Shown here piece after piece: positions 30,701 to 39,173 of a stretch of 41,120 bases of DNA. The notes below the pieces were generated by a model. The model saw nothing but the letters and a program-made list of their open reading frames with translations, ran no database searches and was not told the DNA's origin. Positions within the stretch are counted from its first letter, which is position 1. Every line of letters begins with the position of its first letter. This DNA is from Candidatus Gastranaerophilales bacterium (GTDB taxonomy: Bacteria; Cyanobacteriota; Vampirovibrionia; Gastranaerophilales; Gastranaerophilaceae): the NCBI GenBank assembly GCA_017415185.1, contig JAFQHZ010000010.1, positions 1 to 41,120 of the forward strand, in the 5' to 3' direction. Position numbers and translations under genes: made by a program.

Positions 30701-31956
30701 TTTTCTCTCCTTAAATCGCTTGCAAGTTTGTGGGCGTACAATCCTTCCGCTTGAGCTAATCTTGAAGCGCTTTTTGACAATTCTATGCAATAATTTTTTG
30801 ATATATTTTGATATGTTTGTATTTTTATAAAATCAAAAACACTCAAACCTCCTGTATATTTTGCGCATTCGTTTGTTGGCAAAACGTGGTTTGTTCCTGA
30901 GCAATAGTCTCCAAAGACTTCAGCGCAATATTTACCAATAAATAAAGAACCATAATTTTTGAATTCATCAATCACTTCATCAGGATTTTTAATCAACAAT
31001 TCAAGATGTTCGGGTGCTTTTTTGTTTGATAAATCGATTGCCTGTTCGATATTATCTACAATAATACACATTGATTTTTCAAAAGCAATTGTTGCAATGG
31101 GTGATGTTTTGAGTGTTTTTAAAAATTCTTTTGCTTCTTTTTGAACTTCGAGCGCTAAGTCTTTGTTTGTTGTAATCAAATATGCTCTTGCGTCTTTGTC
31201 ATGTTCACATTGTGCAAGCATATCTGCTGCAATAATTTTTGAATCTTTTATATCATTGGCAACAATTAAAACTTCACTTGGCCCTGCAATAAAATCAATA
31301 TCGCATTGACCATAGATTGTTTTTTTTGCGCTTGCAACAAATTTATTTCCAGGACCGACAATTTTATCAACTTTTTTAATGCTTTCGCTACCATAGGCAA
31401 ATGCTGCAATTGCCTGCGCCCCGCCGAGCTTATAAATTTTTGTTGCTCCTGAAAGATGAGCTGAAACTATAACTTCTGGCGAAATTTTTGGACTTGTGAC
31501 ATAAATTTCCTTAACGCCAGCAACAACTGCAGGAACAACTGTCATATAACATGAGCTTAAAAGCGGATAATTCCCTCCGGGGCAATAACACAAAACTTTT
31601 TCCATTGGGATGATTTTGTGTCCTAAAATTGAATCGTTTTTTTTAATTTCAAGCTCTTTTATGGATTTGAATTGTTCAAAAGCAAATTCTTTTACGTTTT
31701 TAATTGCGTATTTAAGAGATTCTAAAAGCTCGGAGTCAATTTTTTTATAGGCTTCATCAATTTCCTGTTTTGAAACTATAAAATCGTTTGAATTTTTAAA
31801 ATCTCCATCGTTAAAGCGCTTTGAATATTCCATCAAAGCGCAATCGCCATTTATTTTTACTTTTTCGATTATTTCTTCTATATTTTCAATTTTTTCAAGA
31901 TCAATTTTTTGAAAAAAATTTGCTTCCTCAATATCTTTATAGCTAATTATTTTCAT
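30688..31956 (-). CDS. hisD: Histidinol dehydrogenase
   Basis: The product is 422 aa. It catalyses the last two NAD-dependent oxidations, histidinol to histidine. Signature VDKIVGPGNKFVASAKKTIYG and IAGPSEVLIVAN; zinc-ligand regions MLAQCEHD (Gln, His), the conserved GDYCSGTNHVLPT (Asp) and EGLYAHKLA (His near the C-terminus). The start overlaps the upstream his fusion stop by 1 nt (TAATG). Complete and unremarkable apart from its operon partners. Confidence 0.96.
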   Translation of the reverse strand: MKIISYKDIEEANFFQKIDLEKIENIEEIIEKVKINGDCALMEYSKRFNDGDFKNSNDFIVSKQEIDEAYKKIDSELLESLKYAIKNVKEFAFEQFKSIKELEIKKNDSILGHKIIPMEKVLCYCPGGNYPLLSSCYMTVVPAVVAGVKEIYVTSPKISPEVIVSAHLSGATKIYKLGGAQAIAAFAYGSESIKKVDKIVGPGNKFVASAKKTIYGQCDIDFIAGPSEVLIVANDIKDSKIIAADMLAQCEHDKDARAYLITTNKDLALEVQKEAKEFLKTLKTSPIATIAFEKSMCIIVDNIEQAIDLSNKKAPEHLELLIKNPDEVIDEFKNYGSLFIGKYCAEVFGDYCSGTNHVLPTNECAKYTGGLSVFDFIKIQTYQNISKNYCIELSKSASRLAQAEGLYAHKLASDLRRENWNH

Positions 31957-33185
31957 TATTTTGTCCTTGATTTTAAATTGTTTCTTATATCTTCAATTGT
32001 TACGTCGTGGTGTACCATAAAAACAGATAAGTGATATAAAAGATCAGCAGCTTCCCAAGCAAGCCCGTCTCCTTGTTCAAAGTTTACCGTTTCAAAAGCT
32101 TCTTCCATTATTTTTCTTTTTAAATAAAATTCGTCATTAAACAATTTTGTTGTATAACTATCAAGAGGCATTTTTTCTTTTCTATCATTAATGACATCAA
32201 ATAGTTCTTCAAATGTGAAGTGTTTATCTTCAAAACAGCTATATCTATCTAAATGACAAGCATTGCCTTTTTGATTTACACTAAAAAGTATTGCGTCTTG
32301 GTCGCAATCAAATTTTGCATTTAATAATTCTTGCGTATTTCCAGAGGTTTCGCCTTTTGTCCAAAGAGCATTTTTTGAACGAGAAAAATATGTTGCAAGC
32401 CCTGTTTGAAAAGTTTTTCTTAATGATTCAGGGGTTGAATATGCAAGCATTAAAACCTGTCTTGTTTTTGCGTCTTGAACAATTGTTGGAATCAAACCAT
32501 TCATTTTTTCAAAATTTAAACAAGAGCAAAAGGCTTCTTCGAGATTAATTTTCCCTGTATAAATAGCCATTCCTAATTGACAATCAATATTGTTTTTAGA
32601 TAGTTCAACAATCTCTTCAACAGAACTTATGCCTCCTGCTGCGGTTATTGGTTTTATGGTTGATGAAGCGATTTCTTTAATAAAATCAATATTTGTTCCT
32701 TGCATCATTCCTTCACGTTCAACAATTGTGAAAAGAAAACCACAACAATAATTTTCAAAGCGTTTAACGTAATCTAGTGTTGTGAATTCTGATACTTCTT
32801 GCCAGCCTTTTGTTGTAATTTTTCCATCACGAGAATCAATTGCAACCATTGTCCTATTTTGTGGCAATTTTGATAAAAATTCTTCGCTTGCTGCTGTTCC
32901 AATTATTATTTTTCTTGCGCCCCAAGAAAGAACTTTTTTTGCTTTTTCAATTGTTCTTATTCCTCCGCCTACTCGACAAGGAGCAACTTTGCATATTTTT
33001 TTGATTAATTCTTCATTATTTTTTCCAGTATTAAGTGCGCAATCAAGGTCGATTACTGCAACTTCTCCGAAACGAGCATAATATTTTGCTAATTCTAAAA
33101 CATTTTCACGCTCTAATACTTTTGTTTTGCCTTGTTGTAGTTGTACGGCTTTGCCGTCCATTAAATCTATACTTGCTACTAACAT
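31956..33185 (-). CDS. hisA-hisIE: Trifunctional HisA-HisI-HisE fusion
   Basis: The product is 409 aa with three domains in order. Residues 1-~222 are HisA (ProFAR isomerase): SIDLMDGKAVQL with D7, VGGGIRTIE, AIDSRDGK with D117, AAGGISS. Residues ~228-315 are HisI (phosphoribosyl-AMP cyclohydrolase): LMLAYSTPES, FSRSKNALWTKGETSGN, DCDQDAILF (Asp/Cys metal ligands 293-297), GNACH. Residues ~322-409 are HisE (phosphoribosyl-ATP pyrophosphatase): IMEEAFE and WEAADLLYHL. All key residues are present. It would carry out steps 2, 3 and 4 in one chain. HisIE fusion is common; joining HisA in front is unusual. AAGGAG precedes the ATG; 15 nt after csaB. Confidence 0.92.
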   Translation of the reverse strand: MLVASIDLMDGKAVQLQQGKTKVLERENVLELAKYYARFGEVAVIDLDCALNTGKNNEELIKKICKVAPCRVGGGIRTIEKAKKVLSWGARKIIIGTAASEEFLSKLPQNRTMVAIDSRDGKITTKGWQEVSEFTTLDYVKRFENYCCGFLFTIVEREGMMQGTNIDFIKEIASSTIKPITAAGGISSVEEIVELSKNNIDCQLGMAIYTGKINLEEAFCSCLNFEKMNGLIPTIVQDAKTRQVLMLAYSTPESLRKTFQTGLATYFSRSKNALWTKGETSGNTQELLNAKFDCDQDAILFSVNQKGNACHLDRYSCFEDKHFTFEELFDVINDRKEKMPLDSYTTKLFNDEFYLKRKIMEEAFETVNFEQGDGLAWEAADLLYHLSVFMVHHDVTIEDIRNNLKSRTK

Positions 33186-33200
33186 ATTTTCTCCTTAATT

Positions 33201-34211
33201 TTATTTATTTAATTCTTTGTCTATATTTTCCCATTCAAATTTACGGTATGGATGGACTTCATTTAGGCAATGATTAAAAAATTCATCAAGTTTGTTGTCG
33301 AGTTCTTCTGCTTTATAATTAAAAATATCTATACTTTTTAAATTTAATTCATTAACAAGGGTTTTAATTTTTTCATCGTAACAAATTGCAAAAGTGTTCG
33401 AATTAAGAGCGTTTGCAACAATTAAACCATGCAATCTTGTTGAAATAACATATTTTGCATTGTTTAAAATATTAATTGTTTCATCAATTTCTTTGTTTGA
33501 AATATAGTTTGCTTGAATATTGTATTTCTTTAATTCCTCAAGAAAATCAAAACATATCTTTTCGTCTAATTCATTTTGAAAAGAAAAAACACTTATATCT
33601 TTTTGAAAATTTTTGGAAATTGAAAAAGCCAAAGAAGAAAGGAATTCTTTTGTCATTCCTTTAAAGCTTCTTAATTGAACAATTAAACCTTCTTTTTTGT
33701 CTGAAATTTTTGTATTTTGAGCAAGTGCATAAGCAGGGTCTGAAACCAAAGTTGAATTAATGCCCCAACTTTTAAGAAGTTTTCTTGAATTATTGTCTCT
33801 TACACTAATGAAATCAACCATTTTTAATATGGTTTTTGTTATTAATTCGGGTTTTTTGCCTATTATTGGCTCTATTCCTTGAGCAAAAATTACAACTTTT
33901 TTAAAGCATAATTTTGCTAATAAAATTATACAAAGATAATAAAACAGGCTTGAATTGCTTGTTTTGTTTTGCAATAAGCTTCCTCCGCCAGAAATTAAAA
34001 TGTTACAATTTAAAATCGCCCATAAAATTTCTAGGGGATTTTTATAATAATAAGACTTTACTTTGTATTTTTTAGCTACTTCTTTTTTGTTATTGCAAAG
34101 CACGCTAACTTTGTGATTAAGGCTTTTTAAGTGATTAGATAAAGCATAAAAAATTGCCTCGTCTCCAAAATTATTAAAACCGATATAGCCCGATACAAGA
34201 ATATTTTTCAT
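33201..34211 (-). CDS. csaB: CsaB-type polysaccharide pyruvyl transferase
   Basis: The product is 336 aa. The opening ILVSGYIGFNNFGDEAIFYAL is the hallmark of CsaB, with ISGGGSLLQ, FAQGIEPI, VSDPAY and the C-terminal STRLHGLIVANALN. CsaB adds a ketal pyruvate to a surface polysaccharide, which anchors SLH-domain proteins in Firmicutes and Cyanobacteria. This fits a cyanobacterial relative. First gene of the operon with the his fusion, hisD and the acyltransferase. The TATAAA lies 6 nt before the ATG and no Shine-Dalgarno is visible. Confidence 0.85.
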   Translation of the reverse strand: MKNILVSGYIGFNNFGDEAIFYALSNHLKSLNHKVSVLCNNKKEVAKKYKVKSYYYKNPLEILWAILNCNILISGGGSLLQNKTSNSSLFYYLCIILLAKLCFKKVVIFAQGIEPIIGKKPELITKTILKMVDFISVRDNNSRKLLKSWGINSTLVSDPAYALAQNTKISDKKEGLIVQLRSFKGMTKEFLSSLAFSISKNFQKDISVFSFQNELDEKICFDFLEELKKYNIQANYISNKEIDETINILNNAKYVISTRLHGLIVANALNSNTFAICYDEKIKTLVNELNLKSIDIFNYKAEELDNKLDEFFNHCLNEVHPYRKFEWENIDKELNK

Positions 34212-34223
34212 ATTATTTTTATA
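34212..34223 (-). promoter_or_regulatory. -10 box 6 nt before csaB start (leaderless)
   Basis: Minus strand TATAAA (34218-34223), 6 nt (AATAAT), ATG at 34211. Confidence 0.45.
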
Positions 34224-34310
34224 GCATATTTTGCGTATTTTTAAAACTTTTAAAGTATTTATTAACTTTAATTAACTATTTATAATTGTATCAATATTTA
34301 TGAGGTTTTT

Positions 34311-35465
34311 ATGGTTGATGAATTAGATATTGAAACAAAATTTTTTGCAAATAGAGGCGTTATCGGAAGACGAGATTTTGCCCTTAACTTCGTTATATTA
34401 GGAATTATTGTCTTTGCTTTGGCAATGCCTATTAATTATCATATAGCTTCTAATATTTTTAATATGAACAATATATTAAAAATTAATGTTGTATTTTTTC
34501 AATCTCCTCTTTGGATGATTGCGCTATATATGCTGAGTGCTGCTTTTTTAATTGTTATTGGAATTTCAAATGTAAAAAGAAGAATCACAGATATTTGCGG
34601 AAGAGAAAATGATGTTTTAAAATATATTTTTTCTTCAATAATTATCTTGAATTCAATAGGCTTATGTTTTGGTTTGATTGAAATATCTATAATTAGCTTT
34701 TTATATATTGGAATTTTACTTTTTTTAGTTTGCAAAAAAGGCAAAATCACTTCAAAACTTCCTGATGATGTTACAAAGCTTTTCAACTTTGGAGCTTTTT
34801 TTGGAGGATGGATTTGGGGTTTGATTAATAAAGTATATTATCCTTTATGGCAATTTTTGTTGTTTTTCACTCCTTTTTCGTTTCAATTTTCGCTAATTTG
34901 CGGATTAAAGGGAAACGAATGGGCGCTTAAAGCAAAAAAATATGATGATATTGAAAAATTTAATTCTAAGCAAGAAACTCAAGGTATAATTTTTTCAATA
35001 ATATTTTTATTTGTTTTGCCAACTTTGATTATGGTTTTATATATTGCTTTAATTTTTCTTTTAGTTACTTCATTTAATTCAGAAAAAGCTCAAAAAGCAT
35101 TTAGAAATTTGCAAACCTATTATATGGAATCGACATTTGAAAAATGCGAATTCAAAAAAAGCAAAAATGTTTGCTATGTTAAAAATGATGTTTGGAAAAA
35201 TAGCAATTACGAAGACAAAATAAATATGATGAAAATTGCTGCACAAAGCGCTGCTGATGAAAAAAATGCAAAGCTCACACTTGATAATCAAGAATATAGA
35301 ACTTATAAAACCGATGAATTAAAAATTACCAAAATATATACTCAAGACGGAAGACAATTAGTTGCAGAGTTTGATTTTGATGATGAAGTGTTTAAAAGTG
35401 ATGATTTTAAAAAAGTTCTTAGTGCTTCAATGAAAGCATATAAATTTTACCCTATATCAAAGTAA
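34311..35465 (+). CDS. DUF805-type membrane protein with extra C-terminal domain
   Basis: The product is 384 aa. Residues ~10-130 look like a DUF805 domain (FFANRGVIGRRDFALNFVILG... then RRITDICGREND). A second membrane module follows (FNFGAFFGGWIWGLINKVYYPLWQF, as in DUF2628-like proteins), then one more hydrophobic span near residue 235. The last ~130 residues are soluble, with two cysteines (KCEFKKSKNVCYVKND). Function unknown. TATAAT at 34281-34286 and GAGG before the ATG give it an ordinary leader, unlike the divergent csaB. Confidence 0.7.
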   Translation: MVDELDIETKFFANRGVIGRRDFALNFVILGIIVFALAMPINYHIASNIFNMNNILKINVVFFQSPLWMIALYMLSAAFLIVIGISNVKRRITDICGRENDVLKYIFSSIIILNSIGLCFGLIEISIISFLYIGILLFLVCKKGKITSKLPDDVTKLFNFGAFFGGWIWGLINKVYYPLWQFLLFFTPFSFQFSLICGLKGNEWALKAKKYDDIEKFNSKQETQGIIFSIIFLFVLPTLIMVLYIALIFLLVTSFNSEKAQKAFRNLQTYYMESTFEKCEFKKSKNVCYVKNDVWKNSNYEDKINMMKIAAQSAADEKNAKLTLDNQEYRTYKTDELKITKIYTQDGRQLVAEFDFDDEVFKSDDFKKVLSASMKAYKFYPISK

Positions 35466-35490
35466 ACATGTTTAAGATAGAATAGGAATT

Positions 35491-36291
35491 ATGGATAAAA
35501 ATATATTAATTATCGGATTAAATTCCGAACTTGCCCAAGACACCATTGCGGAATTGAAACAAAAAAATTGGAACATATATGCCACATCTCGCCAAGTTGG
35601 AATGATGGACGACAAAGTTCGAGAATTTAGCTTGGATGTGACAAATGAAATGAACTTTATTCATTTAAGAGAAAAATTGCGTGATATAAAATTCGATGTA
35701 ATATTAAATTTTGCAGGCATTGCAATTGCAGGAGCTGTTGAGGAACTTGACGAATTAGAATTAAGAAAGCAATTTGATGTAAACTTTTTTGGTTTGTTGA
35801 GAATAATTAAATATATTGCGCCTAATTTAGCAAAAGATGGAAGATTAATTAATGTTAGCTCGATGGCTAGTTATGGAATTTTTCCTTTTTTATCGCCTTA
35901 TTGTGCTTCTAAACAAAGTGCCGATATTTTATTAAATGCGTATTCTATTGAAACAAATACAAAAGTTGTTTCAATTCGTCCTGGTGCAGTTGCAACAAAA
36001 TTTTGGGAAACTTCAATCGAAGTTAATAAAAAAACGCTAGATAAAGCCGAAGGAAAATTCAAAACCGAAAAAGAATTTTTGGTCGAAAATGCTAATAGAA
36101 ACTCTTTGCATGCAACAAGCCCAATTTATGTTGCGAAAAAAATCGCACAAATTGTTGAATTGAAAAATCCAAAACCAGTTTATAATATTGGAGTTGATGC
36201 AAAGTTTGCAAAATTGACAAGATTTTTGCCTCAAGGTTGGGTGAATAATTTAGTCAAGTTTGCGCTTAAAATGCGACTTAAGAAGAAATAA
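35491..36291 (+). CDS. Short-chain dehydrogenase/reductase
   Basis: The product is 266 aa. The cofactor loop reads IIGLNSELAQD rather than the standard TGxxxGIG, so cofactor use may be unusual. ILNFAGIA replaces NNAG; the catalytic set S (NVSSMAS) and Y-x3-K (YCASKQS) is intact. SIRPGAVATKFWE matches the classic post-active-site segment. It is followed after 2 nt by a radical SAM gene, so the two are a pair. Substrate unknown, perhaps a lipid or sugar. Confidence 0.85.
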   Translation: MDKNILIIGLNSELAQDTIAELKQKNWNIYATSRQVGMMDDKVREFSLDVTNEMNFIHLREKLRDIKFDVILNFAGIAIAGAVEELDELELRKQFDVNFFGLLRIIKYIAPNLAKDGRLINVSSMASYGIFPFLSPYCASKQSADILLNAYSIETNTKVVSIRPGAVATKFWETSIEVNKKTLDKAEGKFKTEKEFLVENANRNSLHATSPIYVAKKIAQIVELKNPKPVYNIGVDAKFAKLTRFLPQGWVNNLVKFALKMRLKKK

Positions 36292-36293
36292 TA

Positions 36294-37703
36294 ATGAAAC
36301 AAAAACAAAAAATATTTTTTGTATATCCCCCTGCTCCCATTATGAACAGAGAAGATAGGTGTCAACAGCCAACGAGCGAGTTGGTTGTCATTCCGCCTTT
36401 GCCTCCTGTTGATATGATGAGTTTGTCTGCAATTGCCAAAAAAAGAGGTTACGAAACTCAATTTAAAGATTATAGCTTAAAAGGCGAAACGGTTTATGAT
36501 TTTCTTAGAGATTTAAGAACCTATAAACCTGATTTTCTTGTTTTAAATATTGCATCAACTACGCTAGAAAAAGATTTATCTATTTTATCTAACGCTAGAG
36601 ATTTATTGGAAGACACCGTTGTTATTGTAAAAGGAGCAATATTTAACTTTAGCTCTTATTCAATTATGCAAAAATATCCAGAAATCGATGTTGCTCTTAG
36701 GGGTGAAATTGAAGAAGCTTTTGATGAAATAATTCAATATAAAAATTTTAAAGAAATTAAAGGAATTACTTATCAAATAAACAATAAAATAATTTCAACT
36801 GCTGATAGGGAATTGAAGGCTGATATTGATAATTTGCCAATATTAGATAGAAATTTAATCGATAATTCGATTTATATTCGTCCCGATACTAAAAAACCAC
36901 AAACGATAATCAGAGTATCAAAAGGTTGTCCTAATCATTGTTTCTTTTGTCTTGCAAGCCCTTTGAACGGCAAAATGGTTAGATATAGAAGCCCTGAGTT
37001 AATTTTGGATGAAATCAAGGAATGTGTTTCTTTGCACAATATTAAAGATTTTATTTTTTGGTCAGATATCTTCAATTTGAACAAAGAATGGGTGCAAAAG
37101 CTTTGCAGATTGATTATTGAATCTGGTTATAAAATCAATTTTTCCGCTAATACAAGAGTTGACACCGTTGATTGGGAAACTCTTTGTTTGATGAAAAAAG
37201 CTGGTTGCAATTTAATTTCTATGGGCGTTGAGTCGGGTTCTCAAGAATTACTTGATAAAATGGGTAAAAAAATTACTCTTGAACAAATCAAAAAAACTGT
37301 TTCAATGATTCATCGTGCAGGAATTCAAACTTATGCATATTACGTTATAGGTTTGCCTTGGGAAACGCGCGAAACTCTTAAAAAAACATTTGATTTTGCA
37401 AAAAAATTAAATACTCATTATGCAAGTTTTTATACTGCAACTGCGCTTCAAGGGACAAAATTTTATGAGTATGTCAATAAAAATCGACTTGGAGAAATTA
37501 GCCTCGAAAAACCATATATTTTCCCAAGTGTGAAGAGCTATGAATTATCAAGCCAAGAAATTTTTGAAGCAAATAAAAAATTTAATAAAGAATATTATTT
37601 AAGGGCGTCATATATCCTGAAAATGGCGTTTAGTGTTAATTCGTTGACTAAATTTAAAACTTATTATGATACTTTTATTCGTCTTTTAAAAGCTAAAAAT
37701 TAA
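36294..37703 (+). CDS. B12-binding-domain radical SAM protein (second)
   Basis: The product is 469 aa. The N-terminal cobalamin-type domain (FFVYPPAP, IPPLPPVDMMSLSAIAKKRGYE, FLVLNIASTTLEKDL) is followed by a canonical cluster motif C212-x3-C216-x2-C219 in SKGCPNHCFFC. Then DFIFWSDIFNLN, INFSANTRVD, MGVESGSQELLDKMGK and YYVIGLPWETRET. This is a typical B12-binding radical SAM methylase-like or lipid/quinone-modifying protein. Starts 2 nt after the SDR stop. Its stop overlaps the stop of zupT on the other strand. Confidence 0.88.
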   Translation: MKQKQKIFFVYPPAPIMNREDRCQQPTSELVVIPPLPPVDMMSLSAIAKKRGYETQFKDYSLKGETVYDFLRDLRTYKPDFLVLNIASTTLEKDLSILSNARDLLEDTVVIVKGAIFNFSSYSIMQKYPEIDVALRGEIEEAFDEIIQYKNFKEIKGITYQINNKIISTADRELKADIDNLPILDRNLIDNSIYIRPDTKKPQTIIRVSKGCPNHCFFCLASPLNGKMVRYRSPELILDEIKECVSLHNIKDFIFWSDIFNLNKEWVQKLCRLIIESGYKINFSANTRVDTVDWETLCLMKKAGCNLISMGVESGSQELLDKMGKKITLEQIKKTVSMIHRAGIQTYAYYVIGLPWETRETLKKTFDFAKKLNTHYASFYTATALQGTKFYEYVNKNRLGEISLEKPYIFPSVKSYELSSQEIFEANKKFNKEYYLRASYILKMAFSVNSLTKFKTYYDTFIRLLKAKN

Positions 37704-38539
37704 TGAAGGAAAATCAAAGCGCTTCCCATTATCATCAGCCCCAAAACAACGCCACTAATAGAATAGTGTCCTGTGTCGTAGTCTTTTGAAAGAGGTAAAA
37801 GTGTATCTAGGGAAATGTATGTCATAATTCCTGCTACAAGTGCAAAAAGTAATCCAACGCACAAATTTGGAAATAATGCTGTTATTAAAAGATATCCAAA
37901 AATCCCGCCAATTGGTTCAGCCATACCTGAAAGGAAGGAATAAAGAAAAGCTTTTCTTTTGGAGTGGGTTGCTTGATAAACAGGAATTGAAATTGCCATT
38001 CCTTCGGGGATGTTGTGGATTGCAATTGCAAAAACTACGCCCAAACCAAGCATAACGTCTTGCGATGTTAAAGTGAAAGTTGCAAGACCTTCGGGTAGGT
38101 TATGAAGAGCAACAACAATTGCTGTGATTAAGCCTGCTCTTTTAATTTTTCCTATTGAAATAACTGCGTTTTCGTCTTCTTTGCAATCGGTGCTATCGAT
38201 GCATTTTTCATTTGCGCCAATTTGTTTTGTGAACATTTGAGCTTGAATGTGGTCAGGGATGAAATAGTCGATTAATATTGCGGTTAAAATTCCAAGACCA
38301 AAGAAAGCAATTGCAAGCCAAGCGTAATTAGCGCCCATTTGTGTTTTAATCATTTCACCTGCTTCAGGATATAAATCAACCAATGAAACAAAAAGCATAA
38401 CGCCTGCTGACAATCCAAGCCCAAAGGATAAATATTTTAGCGAATTTCCTTTGATGAAAAATGTAACAAATCCGCCAACTACTGTTGAAAGACCTGCTAT
38501 TGTTGAAAATATGAATGCTATTAAATAATTGTTTTCCAT
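37700..38539 (-). CDS. zupT: ZIP-family zinc transporter ZupT
   Basis: About 279 aa with eight hydrophobic segments. The metal-site motifs HNLPEG (from H146) and HNIPEG (from H175) lie in predicted spans 4 and 5, as in ZupT. A Cys/Asp/Glu-rich loop (EKCIDSTDCKEDEN) between spans 3 and 4 may bind metal. An upstream in-frame ATG at 38557 would add six residues. The ATG at 38539 is preferred because it lies 6 nt after a perfect TATAAT and gives MENNYLIAF. No Shine-Dalgarno, so the transcript may be leaderless. Confidence 0.9.
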   Translation of the reverse strand: MENNYLIAFIFSTIAGLSTVVGGFVTFFIKGNSLKYLSFGLGLSAGVMLFVSLVDLYPEAGEMIKTQMGANYAWLAIAFFGLGILTAILIDYFIPDHIQAQMFTKQIGANEKCIDSTDCKEDENAVISIGKIKRAGLITAIVVALHNLPEGLATFTLTSQDVMLGLGVVFAIAIHNIPEGMAISIPVYQATHSKRKAFLYSFLSGMAEPIGGIFGYLLITALFPNLCVGLLFALVAGIMTYISLDTLLPLSKDYDTGHYSISGVVLGLMIMGSALIFLH

Positions 38540-38551
38540 AAGAAAATTATA
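38540..38551 (-). promoter_or_regulatory. -10 box 6 nt before zupT start (leaderless)
   Basis: Minus strand TATAAT (38546-38551), TTTCTT, ATG at 38539. The context TTTTTTGTTATATAATTTT is the same as before the rluB-like gene at 565. Confidence 0.5.
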
Positions 38552-38591
38552 TAACAAAAAATAAAATCAAATAAAAGGAGTAATTATTCCA

Positions 38592-38723
38592 ATGTGGTTT
38601 GACCCAAAAGAACATAATCAAGTAAGATGGTTATTAAGGTTAGAATTATTTGGAGTTAAATATGAAAAAGTTATTAATAAGCGCAATGGTTTTAGGTTTA
38701 AGTTCAGCTATGGTTTTTGCTGA
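38592..38723 (+). CDS. Possible small ORF (43 aa) overlapping the secreted-protein gene
   Basis: ATG at 38592 is preceded by AAAAGGAG (38573-38580, 11-nt spacing). The frame runs 43 codons (MWFDPKEHNQVRWLLRLELF at the start) and ends inside the signal peptide coding region of the next gene in another frame. The first 25 residues are less Lys/Asn/Ile-biased than expected for random AT-rich DNA. It could be a leader peptide coupled to the next gene, or chance. No homolog known to me. Confidence 0.3.
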   Translation: MWFDPKEHNQVRWLLRLELFGVKYEKVINKRNGFRFKFSYGFC

Positions 38724-39075
38724 TAATGTTTTTGATTCAATGGATAAAGCGACTGAGGTTAAATTAGCGCCAGCTATCAAAACAACTCCTCAAACACAAG
38801 AAGCTGTTAAAAACGTTAATTCAGTATATCGTTCTTCAATTAAAGAACAAAAATTTAACTCTGCACTTGTTAATCTTGACGATGCTCAAGTTGAATTAAG
38901 ACAAGAGCTTGCAACTGTTACTGCGAAATATAATGAAGCAGTTATGGAAAAAAATAAAATGGTTGCAAATTGCAAAGAATTAAAAAAAGAAATTAGAGAA
39001 ATCAACAAAAAAATGAAAAACGTTGAAAAATCTAAAAAAATTATCAATAAAAATTTGGAAACTACTGCTCAATAA
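38662..39075 (+). CDS. Small secreted coiled-coil protein
   Basis: The product is 137 aa from the ATG at 38662, with GGAG 6 nt upstream. A TTG at 38650 would put residues before the signal peptide and is less likely. MKKLLISAMVLGLSSAMVFA is a Sec signal, cleaved before DNVFD. The mature protein is mostly a long helix (LVNLDDAQVELRQELATVTA onwards, then Lys/Glu heptads), so an extended periplasmic coiled coil is likely. Only one Cys. Unrecognised family. Confidence 0.7.
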   Translation: MKKLLISAMVLGLSSAMVFADNVFDSMDKATEVKLAPAIKTTPQTQEAVKNVNSVYRSSIKEQKFNSALVNLDDAQVELRQELATVTAKYNEAVMEKNKMVANCKELKKEIREINKKMKNVEKSKKIINKNLETTAQ

Positions 39076-39173
39076 TACATTAGTATTTTTAGATGATGAC
39101 ATGAGGGCATTATTCTAAGAGAATAACTATTGTGATTTAAATTTAGCGACATTGGGGAAATCAAGAAAATAAA

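Noticed and set aside
30701-30790. Upstream extension of the acyltransferase
   Set aside because: It is the end of hisD read in another frame; a TTG with a good AAGGAG site at 30700 gives the family N-terminus.
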